DNA from: Hungatella sp. UBA7603
Lineage (GTDB): Bacteria > Bacillota > Clostridia > Lachnospirales > Lachnospiraceae
Reading direction: 5' to 3'
NCBI GenBank assembly: GCA_002478865.1
Contig: DLJZ01000010.1
Span: 1 to 16,837, forward strand
Length of the DNA stretch: 16,837 nucleotides
In this document: one piece after another, positions 6,753 to 14,850 of the stretch
Numbering within the stretch: position 1 is the first letter of the stretch
Layout of the letters: every line of letters starts with the position of its first letter
Translations under genes and position numbers: made by a program
The notes under the pieces: model-generated
Told to the model about the DNA's origin: nothing
The model's input: only the letters and a program-made list of their open reading frames with translations
Database searches by the model: none

Positions 6753-8985
6753 GATCAGCATATTACTGGCGATCCTAGTGGTAATAACCGCTTCCTCAAT
6801 TATGGTAGCGCTTTATCCCTATTTTAAAAATGAGTCGTCCAGATATAAAGAGCCAGTGTACCAGCAGCAGACCTTCTTAAAGTATCTGGTTTATGGCAAT
6901 TATGTACTTTCTATGGAACAGGCCCGCAATCATAAGGGAGATATGATATCTCCTTTTCAGTTTTTCTTCCCAAAGGCAGCCGATGAGATGAAAAGTCAGA
7001 CGGAGGAAACACTAGCTTCCGAAGAATCCGGGCAGACGGAGAACATAGTAACGGACGATAATTCAGCAAATGAGATCGTAATGGAGTCTAATGCGGGAGA
7101 AAATTTATCCCGTACGGATTATTTGGCTCATCTTCGCCAGATTACCATAAGGAAATATGATAACTGGAAAAGCGGCTTTGACAGCATTCGAAATTCCATG
7201 GATTATCAGGTTTTAAATGAAAAAGGTCAGGTGATATCAGACCACTCCGGTGGAAGTGCCATCGCTGGAAATGACAAATATGTATTTCAGACCGTCCTTC
7301 AGTACGACGGACTGGGCAGAATGGAAGTCGTCTCTATTCATGGAGAAAATTCAGCCAAAATCTTAACCTTATTACAAGGCTTCGGGGAAAAAGATCCTAT
7401 GATGGATGATTATTGGGACGAATACTTGTATGAGGGAGACTTAAGACTGCAAAACCCTAAGAATTTAACCATATCCTATGGATTGACCTCAGAACAGATT
7501 GCGGCTTTTAAGGATACTGCCAATGGTTTTACAAACAACTACGATGATTCAGAAAGCATCGTTAAAATATTAAGTGGACTTGTCTGTGCGGTTGCCGTTC
7601 TTGCGTTTTTCTTATCCTTCCTGGATGTGACATTACCAGATAGCAGTCGTATGTTTCGAACCCCATTTGAAATTGTGGGAGGTATTGGGTGCGGCGGAGT
7701 ACTCTTTGGAGCTGGCCTTACCAATCTAGTTATGATCACCAATCAGGGAAATTTATATGAAACTCTGCTTCGGGCCAACTTTCTACCTGGGGTAGCTGGG
7801 ATCATGGTAAAGCTTTGGAACCTTCTATGGTGGTCAATTCCCTTTGGCGTTGTTTACTGGGGCGTTTTGTGCCTGCGGGATGTATTACGCATCGGCATCA
7901 AGCGTTATTTAAGAGAAAGAACGTTAATCGGCTGGTTCTGTGGCTGGATTAAAATGTCCTCTATTAAGACCTATCATTTTGTAGGGAACATCAATCTAAG
8001 GGATCACTCAGACCGGGCAATCTTTCGCATCGTAGGAATAAACTTTTTCATCCTTGCAGTACTTAGCAGTCTCTGGTTTTTTGGAATTGGCTCGTTGTTC
8101 TTTTATTCCATATTCCTATTTCTAGTTATGAGAAAGTATTATAGGGATTTAAGTGGAAAATATAGTGTGCTGCTTAAAGCCACCAATCAGATTGCAGAGG
8201 GAAACCTGGATGTAGCCATTGAAGAGGACTTAAGTATCTTTGAACCCTTTAAAAGGGAGATTCAGAAAATACAATCTGGATTTAAAGTTGCAGTGGATGA
8301 GGAGGTGAAGAGTCAAAAGATGAAAACCGATTTGATCAGCAACATGTCTCATGATTTAAAAACGCCCCTTACAGCTATTATTACTTATGTAAACCTGCTA
8401 AGGGACGAACGAGTGACGCCGGAACAGAGAAAGGCTTATATCGATATCCTGGAACAGAAATCTATGCGCTTAAAATCCCTGATTGAGGATCTTTTTGAAA
8501 TCAGCAAAGCGAATAGCAACAATGTGACCTTGAATTTAGAGGATGTTGACATTGTCAGCCTCTTAAAAGAGGTAAGCCTGGAGCTTGGAGATAAAATAGA
8601 AGAATCCACTATTGATTTTCGTTGGAATTTGCCGGACGAAAAGATAGTGCTTCCTTTGGACGGACAGAAGACATATCGTATCTTCGATAATCTCCTTACG
8701 AATATCATTAAGTATGCCATGCCAAATACAAGAGCATATATTGATATGAAAAAAGAAGATGGATTCGTGGTCATCTGCCTTAAGAATGTATCTGCGGCTG
8801 AGCTAACTTTTAATCCCAATGAAATCACGGAGCGTTTTGCCAGAGGGGATCAGTCCAGAAACACCGAAGGATCAGGTCTTGGTATGGCCATTGCCAAAAG
8901 CTTTGTAGAGCTTCAAAATGGAAAACTTATTGTTGAAATCGAAGCAGATTTATTCCGTGTCAGCATACGCTGGCCGGTAGAATAA
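6724..8985 (+). CDS. Multi-span membrane sensor histidine kinase (VanS-like catalytic core)
   Basis: This membrane kinase of 753 residues should phosphorylate the upstream regulator. A first membrane span (about 10-31) leads to a large outside domain (about 33-278) with an acidic Ser/Glu/Asn-rich insert (about 88-128). Further hydrophobic spans follow at about 280-300, 315-338, 363-385 and 433-468. A HAMP-like segment (about 480-515) precedes the dimerisation helix with His543 in MSHDLKTPLT and an ATPase domain with N-box DNLLTNIIKYA and G2 box TEGSGLGMAIAKS. The usual DxGxG G1 box is replaced by KNVSAAEL. No ATG lies early enough to keep the first membrane span, so the start is a TTG: 6724 (AAGGTGG nine bases upstream) or 6736. 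Either overlaps the regulator gene. The ligand is unknown. Confidence 0.9.
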   Translation: MDTKLKNRHKISILLAILVVITASSIMVALYPYFKNESSRYKEPVYQQQTFLKYLVYGNYVLSMEQARNHKGDMISPFQFFFPKAADEMKSQTEETLASEESGQTENIVTDDNSANEIVMESNAGENLSRTDYLAHLRQITIRKYDNWKSGFDSIRNSMDYQVLNEKGQVISDHSGGSAIAGNDKYVFQTVLQYDGLGRMEVVSIHGENSAKILTLLQGFGEKDPMMDDYWDEYLYEGDLRLQNPKNLTISYGLTSEQIAAFKDTANGFTNNYDDSESIVKILSGLVCAVAVLAFFLSFLDVTLPDSSRMFRTPFEIVGGIGCGGVLFGAGLTNLVMITNQGNLYETLLRANFLPGVAGIMVKLWNLLWWSIPFGVVYWGVLCLRDVLRIGIKRYLRERTLIGWFCGWIKMSSIKTYHFVGNINLRDHSDRAIFRIVGINFFILAVLSSLWFFGIGSLFFYSIFLFLVMRKYYRDLSGKYSVLLKATNQIAEGNLDVAIEEDLSIFEPFKREIQKIQSGFKVAVDEEVKSQKMKTDLISNMSHDLKTPLTAIITYVNLLRDERVTPEQRKAYIDILEQKSMRLKSLIEDLFEISKANSNNVTLNLEDVDIVSLLKEVSLELGDKIEESTIDFRWNLPDEKIVLPLDGQKTYRIFDNLLTNIIKYAMPNTRAYIDMKKEDGFVVICLKNVSAAELTFNPNEITERFARGDQSRNTEGSGLGMAIAKSFVELQNGKLIVEIEADLFRVSIRWPVE

Positions 8986-9035
8986 GATATTATTTTTAAA
9001 ATTATAAAGAAAAAAGAAAATATTTTCATAAATTC

Positions 9036-9063
9036 TTGAAAACCCTGACAGAACTGATATACT
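9036..9063 (+). promoter_or_regulatory. Predicted promoter for nagA
   Basis: TTGAAA (9036-9041) and TATACT (9058-9063) are separated by 16 bases and lie about 40 bases above the nagA ATG, which has GGGAGG at 9088-9093. This suggests nagA can be expressed apart from the kinase gene ending at 8985. I see no terminator between the two genes. Confidence 0.55.
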
Positions 9064-9102
9064 AAAGAAAAGAGAGTACAGTGTGAAGGGAGGAAAAGAA
9101 TT

Positions 9103-10242
9103 ATGATCATACAAAGCAAACGTATCTGGATCGCAGGACAGTTTATACCCGCACAGCTTAAAGTGGAACACAAAAAGATTGAAGCAATCTATGGCTATGG
9201 AGAACTACCGGTTCAAAAAGATTATGGGAATGATAGGATTGTTCCTGGATTCATAGACATTCATACTCACGGAGCCTATGGATATGATACCAATGATGGA
9301 AATCAGGAGAAGCTACTTGAATGGATGAAGCGAATTCCGGAAGAGGGAGTCACCTCCATATTACCAACTACAGTAACTCAGGTGCCAGAAGTGTTATTAA
9401 AAGCTGTTTCAAGTGTCGCCGATGTAGCGGAGTACGAATATGAAGGTGCGGAAATTCTAGGAATCCATTTTGAAGGTCCTTACCTGGATATGAAATATAA
9501 GGGAGCTCAGCCCCCGGAAGCGATCGCTCAAGCAACGATATCAGAATTTAAGAAATATCAGGAAGCAGCCAGAGGCATGATCCGCTATATCACTCTGGCT
9601 CCTGAGCATGATACTGGTTTTGAGCTGACAAGATATTTAACCCAAAATGGAGTCGTTGTCAGCATGGGCCATTCCTCCGCTACCTATGAACAGGCACTTA
9701 TGGGAATAGCAAATGGTGCCACCTCCATGACTCATGTCTACAATGGAATGACTCCCTATCATCATCGGAATCCTGGTCTTGTAGGAACGGCGTTCCGGGT
9801 GAGAGATATCTACGGTGAGATCATTTGTGACGGCTGTCATTCCCATGTAGCAGCGCTTAATAACTTCTTTACGGCGAAGGGCAGAGAGTATGGAATTATG
9901 GTTAGCGATTCCCTTCGAGCAAAACATTGCCCACCAGGAGGTTCTTATAAACTGGGAGGTCATGACATTGAAATCAGAGAGAATGGTTTGGCGTATTTAA
10001 AGGGGACAGAGACGATTGCAGGAAGTACCTTGAATATGAATATGGGACTGAAAATACTGGTAGAAGATGCCATGGTGCCTTTTGATACTGCACTTAATTC
10101 CTGTACGATTAATCCGGCTAGGTGTTTACGGGTAGATGATCGGAAGGGGCGTGTGGCAGCAGGATATGATGCGGATATCGTAGTGCTATCCGATTCTTAT
10201 GAGGTAATCCAGACCTATTGCAGAGGGAAATCCATGTTATAA
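9103..10242 (+). CDS. nagA: N-acetylglucosamine-6-phosphate deacetylase
   Basis: NagA removes the acetyl group from N-acetylglucosamine 6-phosphate in the cytoplasm, feeding amino-sugar catabolism and wall-sugar recycling. The protein has 379 residues, normal for the family, with an amidohydrolase barrel flanked by a small beta domain from both termini. Visible metal and catalytic residues are His54/His56 in DIHTHGAYG, Glu124 in HFEGPYLD, His190 in SMGHSSATY, His211 in MTHVYNGM and Asp269 in IMVSDS. The substrate-site segment GCHSHV and the end motif GRVAAGYDADIVVL are also present. No nagB (glucosamine-6-phosphate deaminase) or sugar transporter gene is in the window, so the rest of the pathway must be elsewhere. 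The neighbouring two-component system could regulate it, but nothing in the sequence shows this. A strong terminator follows. Confidence 0.93.
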   Translation: MIIQSKRIWIAGQFIPAQLKVEHKKIEAIYGYGELPVQKDYGNDRIVPGFIDIHTHGAYGYDTNDGNQEKLLEWMKRIPEEGVTSILPTTVTQVPEVLLKAVSSVADVAEYEYEGAEILGIHFEGPYLDMKYKGAQPPEAIAQATISEFKKYQEAARGMIRYITLAPEHDTGFELTRYLTQNGVVVSMGHSSATYEQALMGIANGATSMTHVYNGMTPYHHRNPGLVGTAFRVRDIYGEIICDGCHSHVAALNNFFTAKGREYGIMVSDSLRAKHCPPGGSYKLGGHDIEIRENGLAYLKGTETIAGSTLNMNMGLKILVEDAMVPFDTALNSCTINPARCLRVDDRKGRVAAGYDADIVVLSDSYEVIQTYCRGKSML

Positions 10243-10257
10243 AGCATATCCTAACAT

Positions 10258-10319
10258 AAAAAGAGCTTTGGAAGGCAAGCAGTGCAGTATTGCACCTGAT
10301 GCTATCCAAAGCTCTTTTT
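10258..10319. terminator. Large symmetric (bidirectional) terminator between nagA and phoU
   Basis: A perfect 15-base outer arm, A5-GAGCTTTGGA (10258-10272), pairs with its complement ending in T5 (10305-10319). The loop holds its own hairpin: AGCA/TGCT (10278-10281, 10300-10303) and GTGCA/TGCAC around a GTAT tip (10282-10295). Since A5 and T5 flank the stem, it can end transcripts from both the nagA side and the converging phosphate operon, whose last gene stops at 10440 without a nearer hairpin that I can see. Confidence 0.85.
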
Positions 10320-10439
10320 ATGTCTAACCAATATATTTGAGTCTACAAATAAAGATCAGTCGCCACGTCCGGATTTGTGAAACAAGATCATTCTCTATAT
10401 CGGCATTCGTTTATCAAGATTTATTCTATATCAGCTTCC

Positions 10440-11102
10440 CTAAAGGATCCTTACATTCTTCAATGCCCCAGTCATGGCAAATTCTGTCCATTCGCAGACA
10501 TTTACTGCATGATCGCCGATGCGCTCTAAGTATTTGGCTATCATAAGCAGGTCAATACACTGGTCAATTTGTTCCGTAGACTGCTTTAACAAATCCACCA
10601 CATCCGTTTTGACCTTGTCAAATAATTCATCCACCACATCATCTTGCTGTTCAATCTGTCTAGCTGTTTCTAAATTCTGAGTGATGAAGGCATCAATAGA
10701 GCAGCGCACCATTTCCCGAGCAGCATTGGCCATCGTTGGAATGTGACGTACTACATGATAAACGTGCTCTCCCTTGATGCGAAGGATCAGTTCAGCAATA
10801 TCGGAAGCGTGATCACCGATACGCTCTAAGTCTGTTACCACTTTAAGGGCACTGGATACAACTCTTAGGTCACCAGCGACTGGCTGTTGGCGAAGGATAA
10901 GAGAAAGACAGCGAGCTTCAATGGAACGCTCCAGATCATTGATGGTGCGGTCACCCTTAATGATATCCTCTGCTTTTTCAAAATCCTGATCTTCAAATGC
11001 GATAAAACACTGTTCAATGGAATTTTCCACCATTTGTCCCATTTCTTTAATATCTTCATTTAAAAGATTTAATTCATGCTCATAATTCACTCTGGTTGTC
11101 AT
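10440..11102 (-). CDS. phoU: PhoU phosphate-system regulator
   Basis: PhoU is a cytoplasmic all-helical protein that links PstSCAB to the Pho sensor kinase and restrains phosphate uptake. The protein has 220 residues and shows the two expected PhoU three-helix repeats, each with its signature: DLERIGDHASDIAE (about 91-104) and YLERIGDHAVNVCE (about 191-204). Both carry the acidic residues used for metal binding. An upstream in-frame GTG at 11105 exists, but AAAGGAG lies seven bases before the ATG at 11102, so the ATG is preferred. It is the last gene of the pst operon, 35 bases after pstB. No Pho kinase gene adjoins it, unlike some pst-phoU loci. Confidence 0.95.
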   Translation of the reverse strand: MTTRVNYEHELNLLNEDIKEMGQMVENSIEQCFIAFEDQDFEKAEDIIKGDRTINDLERSIEARCLSLILRQQPVAGDLRVVSSALKVVTDLERIGDHASDIAELILRIKGEHVYHVVRHIPTMANAAREMVRCSIDAFITQNLETARQIEQQDDVVDELFDKVKTDVVDLLKQSTEQIDQCIDLLMIAKYLERIGDHAVNVCEWTEFAMTGALKNVRIL

Positions 11103-11137
11103 CACGATTCTCCTTTATTCTTCTGCTATCATATCCA

Positions 11138-11902
11138 TCAACCGAAACGACCGGTAATATAATCTTCCGTTCTCTTATCCCTAGGTACCGTAAACAGCTC
11201 AGTCGTAGGAGCGTACTCCACGATTTCCCCTACAAGGAAGAATGCAGTATGATCAGCGATTCTAGTTGCTTGCTGCATGTTATGAGTTACGATAGCAACG
11301 GTATATTTTTCTTTCAGTTCATCCATCAAATCTTCAATCTTTAAGGTAGAAATAGGATCGAGAGCAGAGGTTGGTTCATCCATTAACAAAACTTCTGGTT
11401 CAACCGCTAAAGCTCTGGCGATACAAAGACGTTGTTGTTGTCCTCCGGAAAGGCCCAAAGCTGATTTTTTCAAACGGCTAGAAACTTCATCCCAAAGGGC
11501 GGCTCCCTTTAAGCTCTTTTCTACAATATCGTCAAGTTCAGACTTATTCTTAATTCCATGAATTCGGGGACCATAAGCCACGTTATCATAAATACTCATA
11601 GGAAATGGGTTAGGTTGCTGAAATACCATACCAATTTTCTTGCGAAGAAGGGTGGTATCCACTCTTTGATCGTAGATGTTTTCTCCATCCAGAAGAACTT
11701 CTCCTTCGATTTTCACATTAGGAACCAGATCGTTCATACGGTTTAATGTTTTTAAATAGGTAGACTTTCCACAGCCAGAAGGACCGATAAAAGCAGTGAT
11801 TTTATTGGTGTAAAGCTCCAAGTTCACATCCTTTAATGCGTGGTTACTGCCATAATATAAATTTAAGTTGCTGGAAGATATCTTAACGGTGTTAGTATTC
11901 AC
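11138..11902 (-). CDS. pstB: Phosphate ABC transporter ATPase PstB
   Basis: PstB is the cytoplasmic ATPase that drives phosphate import through PstC-PstA. The protein has 254 residues, the normal family length. It shows Walker [10 protein letters not shown] (40-48), Q-loop [11 protein letters not shown] (93-103), ABC signature LSGGQQQ (151-157), Walker [14 protein letters not shown] (171-183) and switch His207 in VTHNMQQA. The NPFPMS run after the Q-loop is typical of PstB rather than other importers. The start codon is GTG at 11902. It overlaps the pstA stop by four bases (GTGA), and GGAGG lies ten bases upstream inside pstA, so translation is coupled to pstA. Confidence 0.97.
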   Translation of the reverse strand: MNTNTVKISSSNLNLYYGSNHALKDVNLELYTNKITAFIGPSGCGKSTYLKTLNRMNDLVPNVKIEGEVLLDGENIYDQRVDTTLLRKKIGMVFQQPNPFPMSIYDNVAYGPRIHGIKNKSELDDIVEKSLKGAALWDEVSSRLKKSALGLSGGQQQRLCIARALAVEPEVLLMDEPTSALDPISTLKIEDLMDELKEKYTVAIVTHNMQQATRIADHTAFFLVGEIVEYAPTTELFTVPRDKRTEDYITGRFG

Positions 11903-12807
11903 GATTCTTTGACCTCCGTGTTGAATTTATGGGAAAGGAATTTTGCAAGTCCGTTAATGGCCAGAACAATGACTAAAAGGACTACAGCAATTCCGAAGGC
12001 TTCCGAGTATTTGGCCTTTTGCATACATAAGTAAAGCTGGATTGTTAAAGTACCGCCAGATTCAAAGATCTTTCCGAAAAAGTCTTTGGGAAGAAGATAT
12101 CCACTTCCAGCCGTAAATAAAAGTGCTGCAGATTCTCCAACGATTCGTCCAATGGCAAGAATAATTCCAGTTACAATACCTGGCATGGCGCTTGGAAGTA
12201 ATATGGTGCGGATCATATACCATTTGGTTGCGCCGATTCCAAGAGCACCGGAACGATAACTGGCAGGAACCGTCTTTAAAGCTTCCTGAGTGGTTCTGGT
12301 AATGAGAGGCAGAACCATGATGGCCAGGGTCAGGGCACCTGTTAAGATAGAATAGCCCAGTCCAAGAGTAATTCCAAAGAATACATAACCAAACAAACCA
12401 AATATAATGGACGGGATACCCGCTAAGGTTTCCGTGGTAAATTCGATGATACGAACTATTTTACCACCTTTTGCATATTCATTCAAATAGATTGCAGCCC
12501 CTACCCCAAGAGGTGTTGCGATCAATAGGGTAATAACTATAATGTACAGAGTATTTACAATATTTCCAATAATTCCGAAAGTTCCTTTAATAGTACTGGG
12601 AACACTTGTTAAAAATGAAAGGCTGATGGCTGGAATCCCTCGAACAAATACATATCCCATAATTCCCACCAGTACAAGAATAGAAATGGAAGCGCACAGA
12701 TAAATGAGAACCAGTAAAACAGAGTCTGAGATCCGGCTCCTCTTATTATAAATACTGTTAGAAGTAGAAACTCCATGCTGAGCGGGCAGTATCACTTGAT
12801 TAATCAT
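11899..12807 (-). CDS. pstA: Phosphate ABC transporter permease PstA
   Basis: PstA is one of the two membrane subunits of the PstSCAB phosphate importer. The protein has 302 residues and about six hydrophobic spans (roughly 30-56, 80-107, 125-150, 153-170, 208-232 and 271-290). The cytoplasmic coupling loop that contacts PstB lies at about 175-206 ([20 protein letters not shown]) and is followed by the conserved [11 protein letters not shown]. The ATG at 12807 overlaps the pstC stop by eight bases (ATGATTAA), and the 3' end overlaps pstB by four, so pstC, pstA and pstB are tightly coupled. Confidence 0.96.
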   Translation of the reverse strand: MINQVILPAQHGVSTSNSIYNKRSRISDSVLLVLIYLCASISILVLVGIMGYVFVRGIPAISLSFLTSVPSTIKGTFGIIGNIVNTLYIIVITLLIATPLGVGAAIYLNEYAKGGKIVRIIEFTTETLAGIPSIIFGLFGYVFFGITLGLGYSILTGALTLAIMVLPLITRTTQEALKTVPASYRSGALGIGATKWYMIRTILLPSAMPGIVTGIILAIGRIVGESAALLFTAGSGYLLPKDFFGKIFESGGTLTIQLYLCMQKAKYSEAFGIAVVLLVIVLAINGLAKFLSHKFNTEVKES

Positions 12808-13735
12808 GTTGTGCGTCTCCTTTCTTTAAAATATTGTTCAGCGATACGTTAATAATCATTATAAAGGCAAATAGTATAAGTCCAATGGTAAAGAGGACCT
12901 GCTTATGAAGACCAGAAGAGTATGACATTTCAGAAACAATGGCTGTAGTCAGGAATCTAACAGAGTTAAAAGGAAGTGGGATATTAACCGAACTTCCAGA
13001 AACTAAGCTAATAGCCATAGCTTCACCAATGGCACGGCCTGTTCCAAGAACAACCGCAGTGACAATACCAGACTTAGCTGCCGGTATGACAACATGAAAA
13101 ATAGTCTGTATCTGTGTGCCACCAAGAGCTAAAGAAGCACTTCTTAAATGCTGTGGAACGGAACGAAGAGCTGTCTCACTGATATTAATAACCGTAGGAA
13201 GAATCATAAGAGATAAAACCAAAACTGCAGAGATTAAGTTTGCACCTCCCGTAAACTGGTGAGTCGTAGATCCTGCAAATATCTTTAATTCCAGCTTATA
13301 CATAAGCGGATTCAATACCAAGATGCCAAGAAGGCCATAAATAACGGAAGGAATACCAGCTAAAAGTTCAACTGCAGGCCGCACAATCTTGGTAAGCTTT
13401 GGGGGAGCCACTTCAGCGAGGAAGACAGCAGTCATAACTCCAACGGGAACACCGATCAAGATTGCCATGGCGGTACCAATAATAGAGGTTAGAATAACAT
13501 AGAGAATACCAAAGCTAGGAGAAGCAGCCGTAGGCATCCAAGTGGAACCAAATAAAATATCAAGAATACCAACTTTAAAAAGCGCCGGGGTCCCGCTTAT
13601 GAGCATGTATAAAGAGATTGAGGCCACAGCCAGAACAGCAAAGAAGCCGCAGATAGTAAAAATAACCTCTGCAGCGCGTTCTATTCCTGATTTACTTCCG
13701 TGGCCACTGAATATGGAATATGTCTTTGGTTGCAT
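12800..13735 (-). CDS. pstC: Phosphate ABC transporter permease PstC
   Basis: PstC is the second membrane subunit of the PstSCAB phosphate importer. The protein has 311 residues and about six spans (roughly 22-46, 76-107, 125-148, 163-182, 221-247 and 280-302). The coupling loop is at about 187-218 (ETALRSVPQHLRSASLALGG), followed by TGRAIGEAMAIS, the counterpart of the PstA motif. A TTG six codons upstream (13753) is an in-frame alternative start, but AAAGGAG (13744-13750) lies eight bases before the ATG at 13735, so the ATG is preferred. It is separated from pstS by a terminator-like hairpin and overlaps pstA by eight bases. Confidence 0.95.
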   Translation of the reverse strand: MQPKTYSIFSGHGSKSGIERAAEVIFTICGFFAVLAVASISLYMLISGTPALFKVGILDILFGSTWMPTAASPSFGILYVILTSIIGTAMAILIGVPVGVMTAVFLAEVAPPKLTKIVRPAVELLAGIPSVIYGLLGILVLNPLMYKLELKIFAGSTTHQFTGGANLISAVLVLSLMILPTVINISETALRSVPQHLRSASLALGGTQIQTIFHVVIPAAKSGIVTAVVLGTGRAIGEAMAISLVSGSSVNIPLPFNSVRFLTTAIVSEMSYSSGLHKQVLFTIGLILFAFIMIINVSLNNILKKGDAQHD

Positions 13736-13750
13736 ATAAGTAGCTCCTTT

Positions 13751-13790
13751 CAAAAACGGGGACGCAACCCAGCTTGCCAGCTGCGTCCCC
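13751..13790 (-). terminator. Terminator-like hairpin between pstS and pstC
   Basis: On the minus strand, GGGGACGCA (13782-13790) pairs with TGCGTCCCC (13758-13766). This is a GC-rich 9-bp stem around a 15-base loop, and a G then five T (13752-13757) follow. The pstC ribosome site begins a few bases later. It probably ends most transcripts after pstS, or protects the pstS mRNA 3' end, so that the binding protein is made in excess over PstCAB. Confidence 0.7.
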
Positions 13791-13810
13791 AGGAATTATC
13801 TATTAGTCGA

Positions 13811-14734
13811 TTAGTTTGCTGGGATTAAACCAACAGATTTAACTAATTCTTTTCCTTCATCAGAGTAGATGAAGTCAAACAGTGCCTTTACCATATCATT
13901 CTGAGCGGAGATATCACCCTTCGTAGCCATAACGAATGGACGGCTTAAGAAGTAGGAACCAGCTTTGATGTTTTCTGGAGTAGGTTCTGTGTTTTCCAGC
14001 TTAAATGTCTTAATTGTATCATCAAGAACATCAAGGGAAACATATCCGATAGAACCAGGAGTTGATGCAACCTTAGCCATAACTGCGCCGGTGCTGTCAA
14101 GTTCGTTGCTGTATTTGCATTTGTCTTCTAGCTTTAAGAGCTCTTCAAAAGCAGTTCTTGTACCAGATCCAGACTCACGACCAATTACAACGATAGGCTG
14201 ATCAGAACCGCCTAAGTCTTTCCAGTTATTTACGGTTCCGCCATACACACTGATTAACTGTTCTTTTGTTAAGTTATCCACTGCATTTTTGGTATCTGTG
14301 ACAACTGCAATCCCATCAATAGCAACAATATTTTCATTAATGCCTTTTGCTTTTTCTTCATCTTTTAAATTACGAGAAGAGTTACCGATATCAGCAGATC
14401 CGTTTCCAACTGCTTCAATGCCTGCGCCAGAACCAACAAATTCAGCCTGTACGGTAACACTTGGATTTTTTTCCATAAAAACTTCGCTTAAAGCAGTCGC
14501 AAATTTTTCCATAGAGGTGGAACCAACCATGCTGATAGAACCTTTTAAATCACCTGAGGCAGCCCCTTTAGCAGTTGTAGATTCTGCAGTAGTTGTATCC
14601 GTTTTAGCACCTGCAGTAGTAGCTGTATCAGAAGCCTTTGTTTCAGCAGTTTTGCCTGCGCATCCAGCAAGGGAGCTCATAGCAAGGATTGTTAATCCGG
14701 TAATAGCTAAAGTTTTAATATAATTTTTTTTCAT
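13811..14734 (-). CDS. pstS: Phosphate-binding lipoprotein PstS
   Basis: PstS is the extracellular lipid-anchored phosphate receptor of the PstSCAB importer. The protein has 307 residues. A basic start and hydrophobic stretch lead to a lipobox SLAGC with Cys25 as the lipidated residue. A Thr/Ala/Lys-rich spacer (about 28-60) follows, then a type II binding-protein fold. The phosphate-contacting segments MVGSTSMEK, GSGAGIEAV, DIGNSSR and GRESGSGTRTAFEE are all present. A GTG at 14740 is an in-frame alternative but leaves only three bases after GAGGAG. The ATG at 14734 has nine bases and gives a standard MKK lipoprotein start. It heads the pst operon, behind a predicted Pho-box promoter. Confidence 0.96.
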   Translation of the reverse strand: MKKNYIKTLAITGLTILAMSSLAGCAGKTAETKASDTATTAGAKTDTTTAESTTAKGAASGDLKGSISMVGSTSMEKFATALSEVFMEKNPSVTVQAEFVGSGAGIEAVGNGSADIGNSSRNLKDEEKAKGINENIVAIDGIAVVTDTKNAVDNLTKEQLISVYGGTVNNWKDLGGSDQPIVVIGRESGSGTRTAFEELLKLEDKCKYSNELDSTGAVMAKVASTPGSIGYVSLDVLDDTIKTFKLENTEPTPENIKAGSYFLSRPFVMATKGDISAQNDMVKALFDFIYSDEGKELVKSVGLIPAN

Positions 14735-14784
14735 AATCACTTTCTCCTCTTTTCTATTGAAAATTGCTTTCGCTTACATGATGG

Positions 14785-14813
14785 AGTATATCAGCCAGCC
14801 GTTAATCGTGATA
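14785..14813 (-). promoter_or_regulatory. Core promoter of the pst operon, good -10 and weak -35
   Basis: On the minus strand TATACT (14785-14790) is a good -10. Seventeen bases upstream lies TATCAC (14808-14813), a poor match to TTGACA. A weak -35 with regulator repeats directly above it is the usual form of an activator-dependent promoter. The pstS start codon is about 50 bases downstream. Confidence 0.6.
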
Positions 14814-14850
14814 TCATGTTTTTGTATAAGTATTGTAAAGGTTGTGTAAA
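14812..14850 (-). promoter_or_regulatory. Pho-box-like hexamer repeats upstream of pstS
   Basis: On the minus strand TTTACA (14845-14850), TTTACA (14834-14839) and TATACA (14823-14828) occur at exact 11-base intervals. A weaker fourth unit, ATGATA (14812-14817), is in register and overlaps the -35 region. Repeats of TTAACA-like hexamers separated by about five bases are the known binding sites of Bacillus PhoP, and 11-base direct repeats are also the PhoB pattern. Activation of pst under phosphate limitation is therefore the likely reading. Confidence 0.75.

Noticed and set aside
8436..8828. 130-codon open frame opposite the kinase catalytic domain
   Set aside because: It lies wholly antisense to conserved kinase motifs, has biased Ser/Phe/Ile composition and no translation signal.
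9637..9963. 108-codon open frame opposite nagA
   Set aside because: It is antisense to conserved NagA metal-site sequence and has no promoter or ribosome site of its own.
14289..14723. 144-codon open frame on the plus strand opposite pstS
   Set aside because: It is a mirror of the Ala/Thr-rich pstS coding sequence, with no ribosome site and no recognisable protein features.
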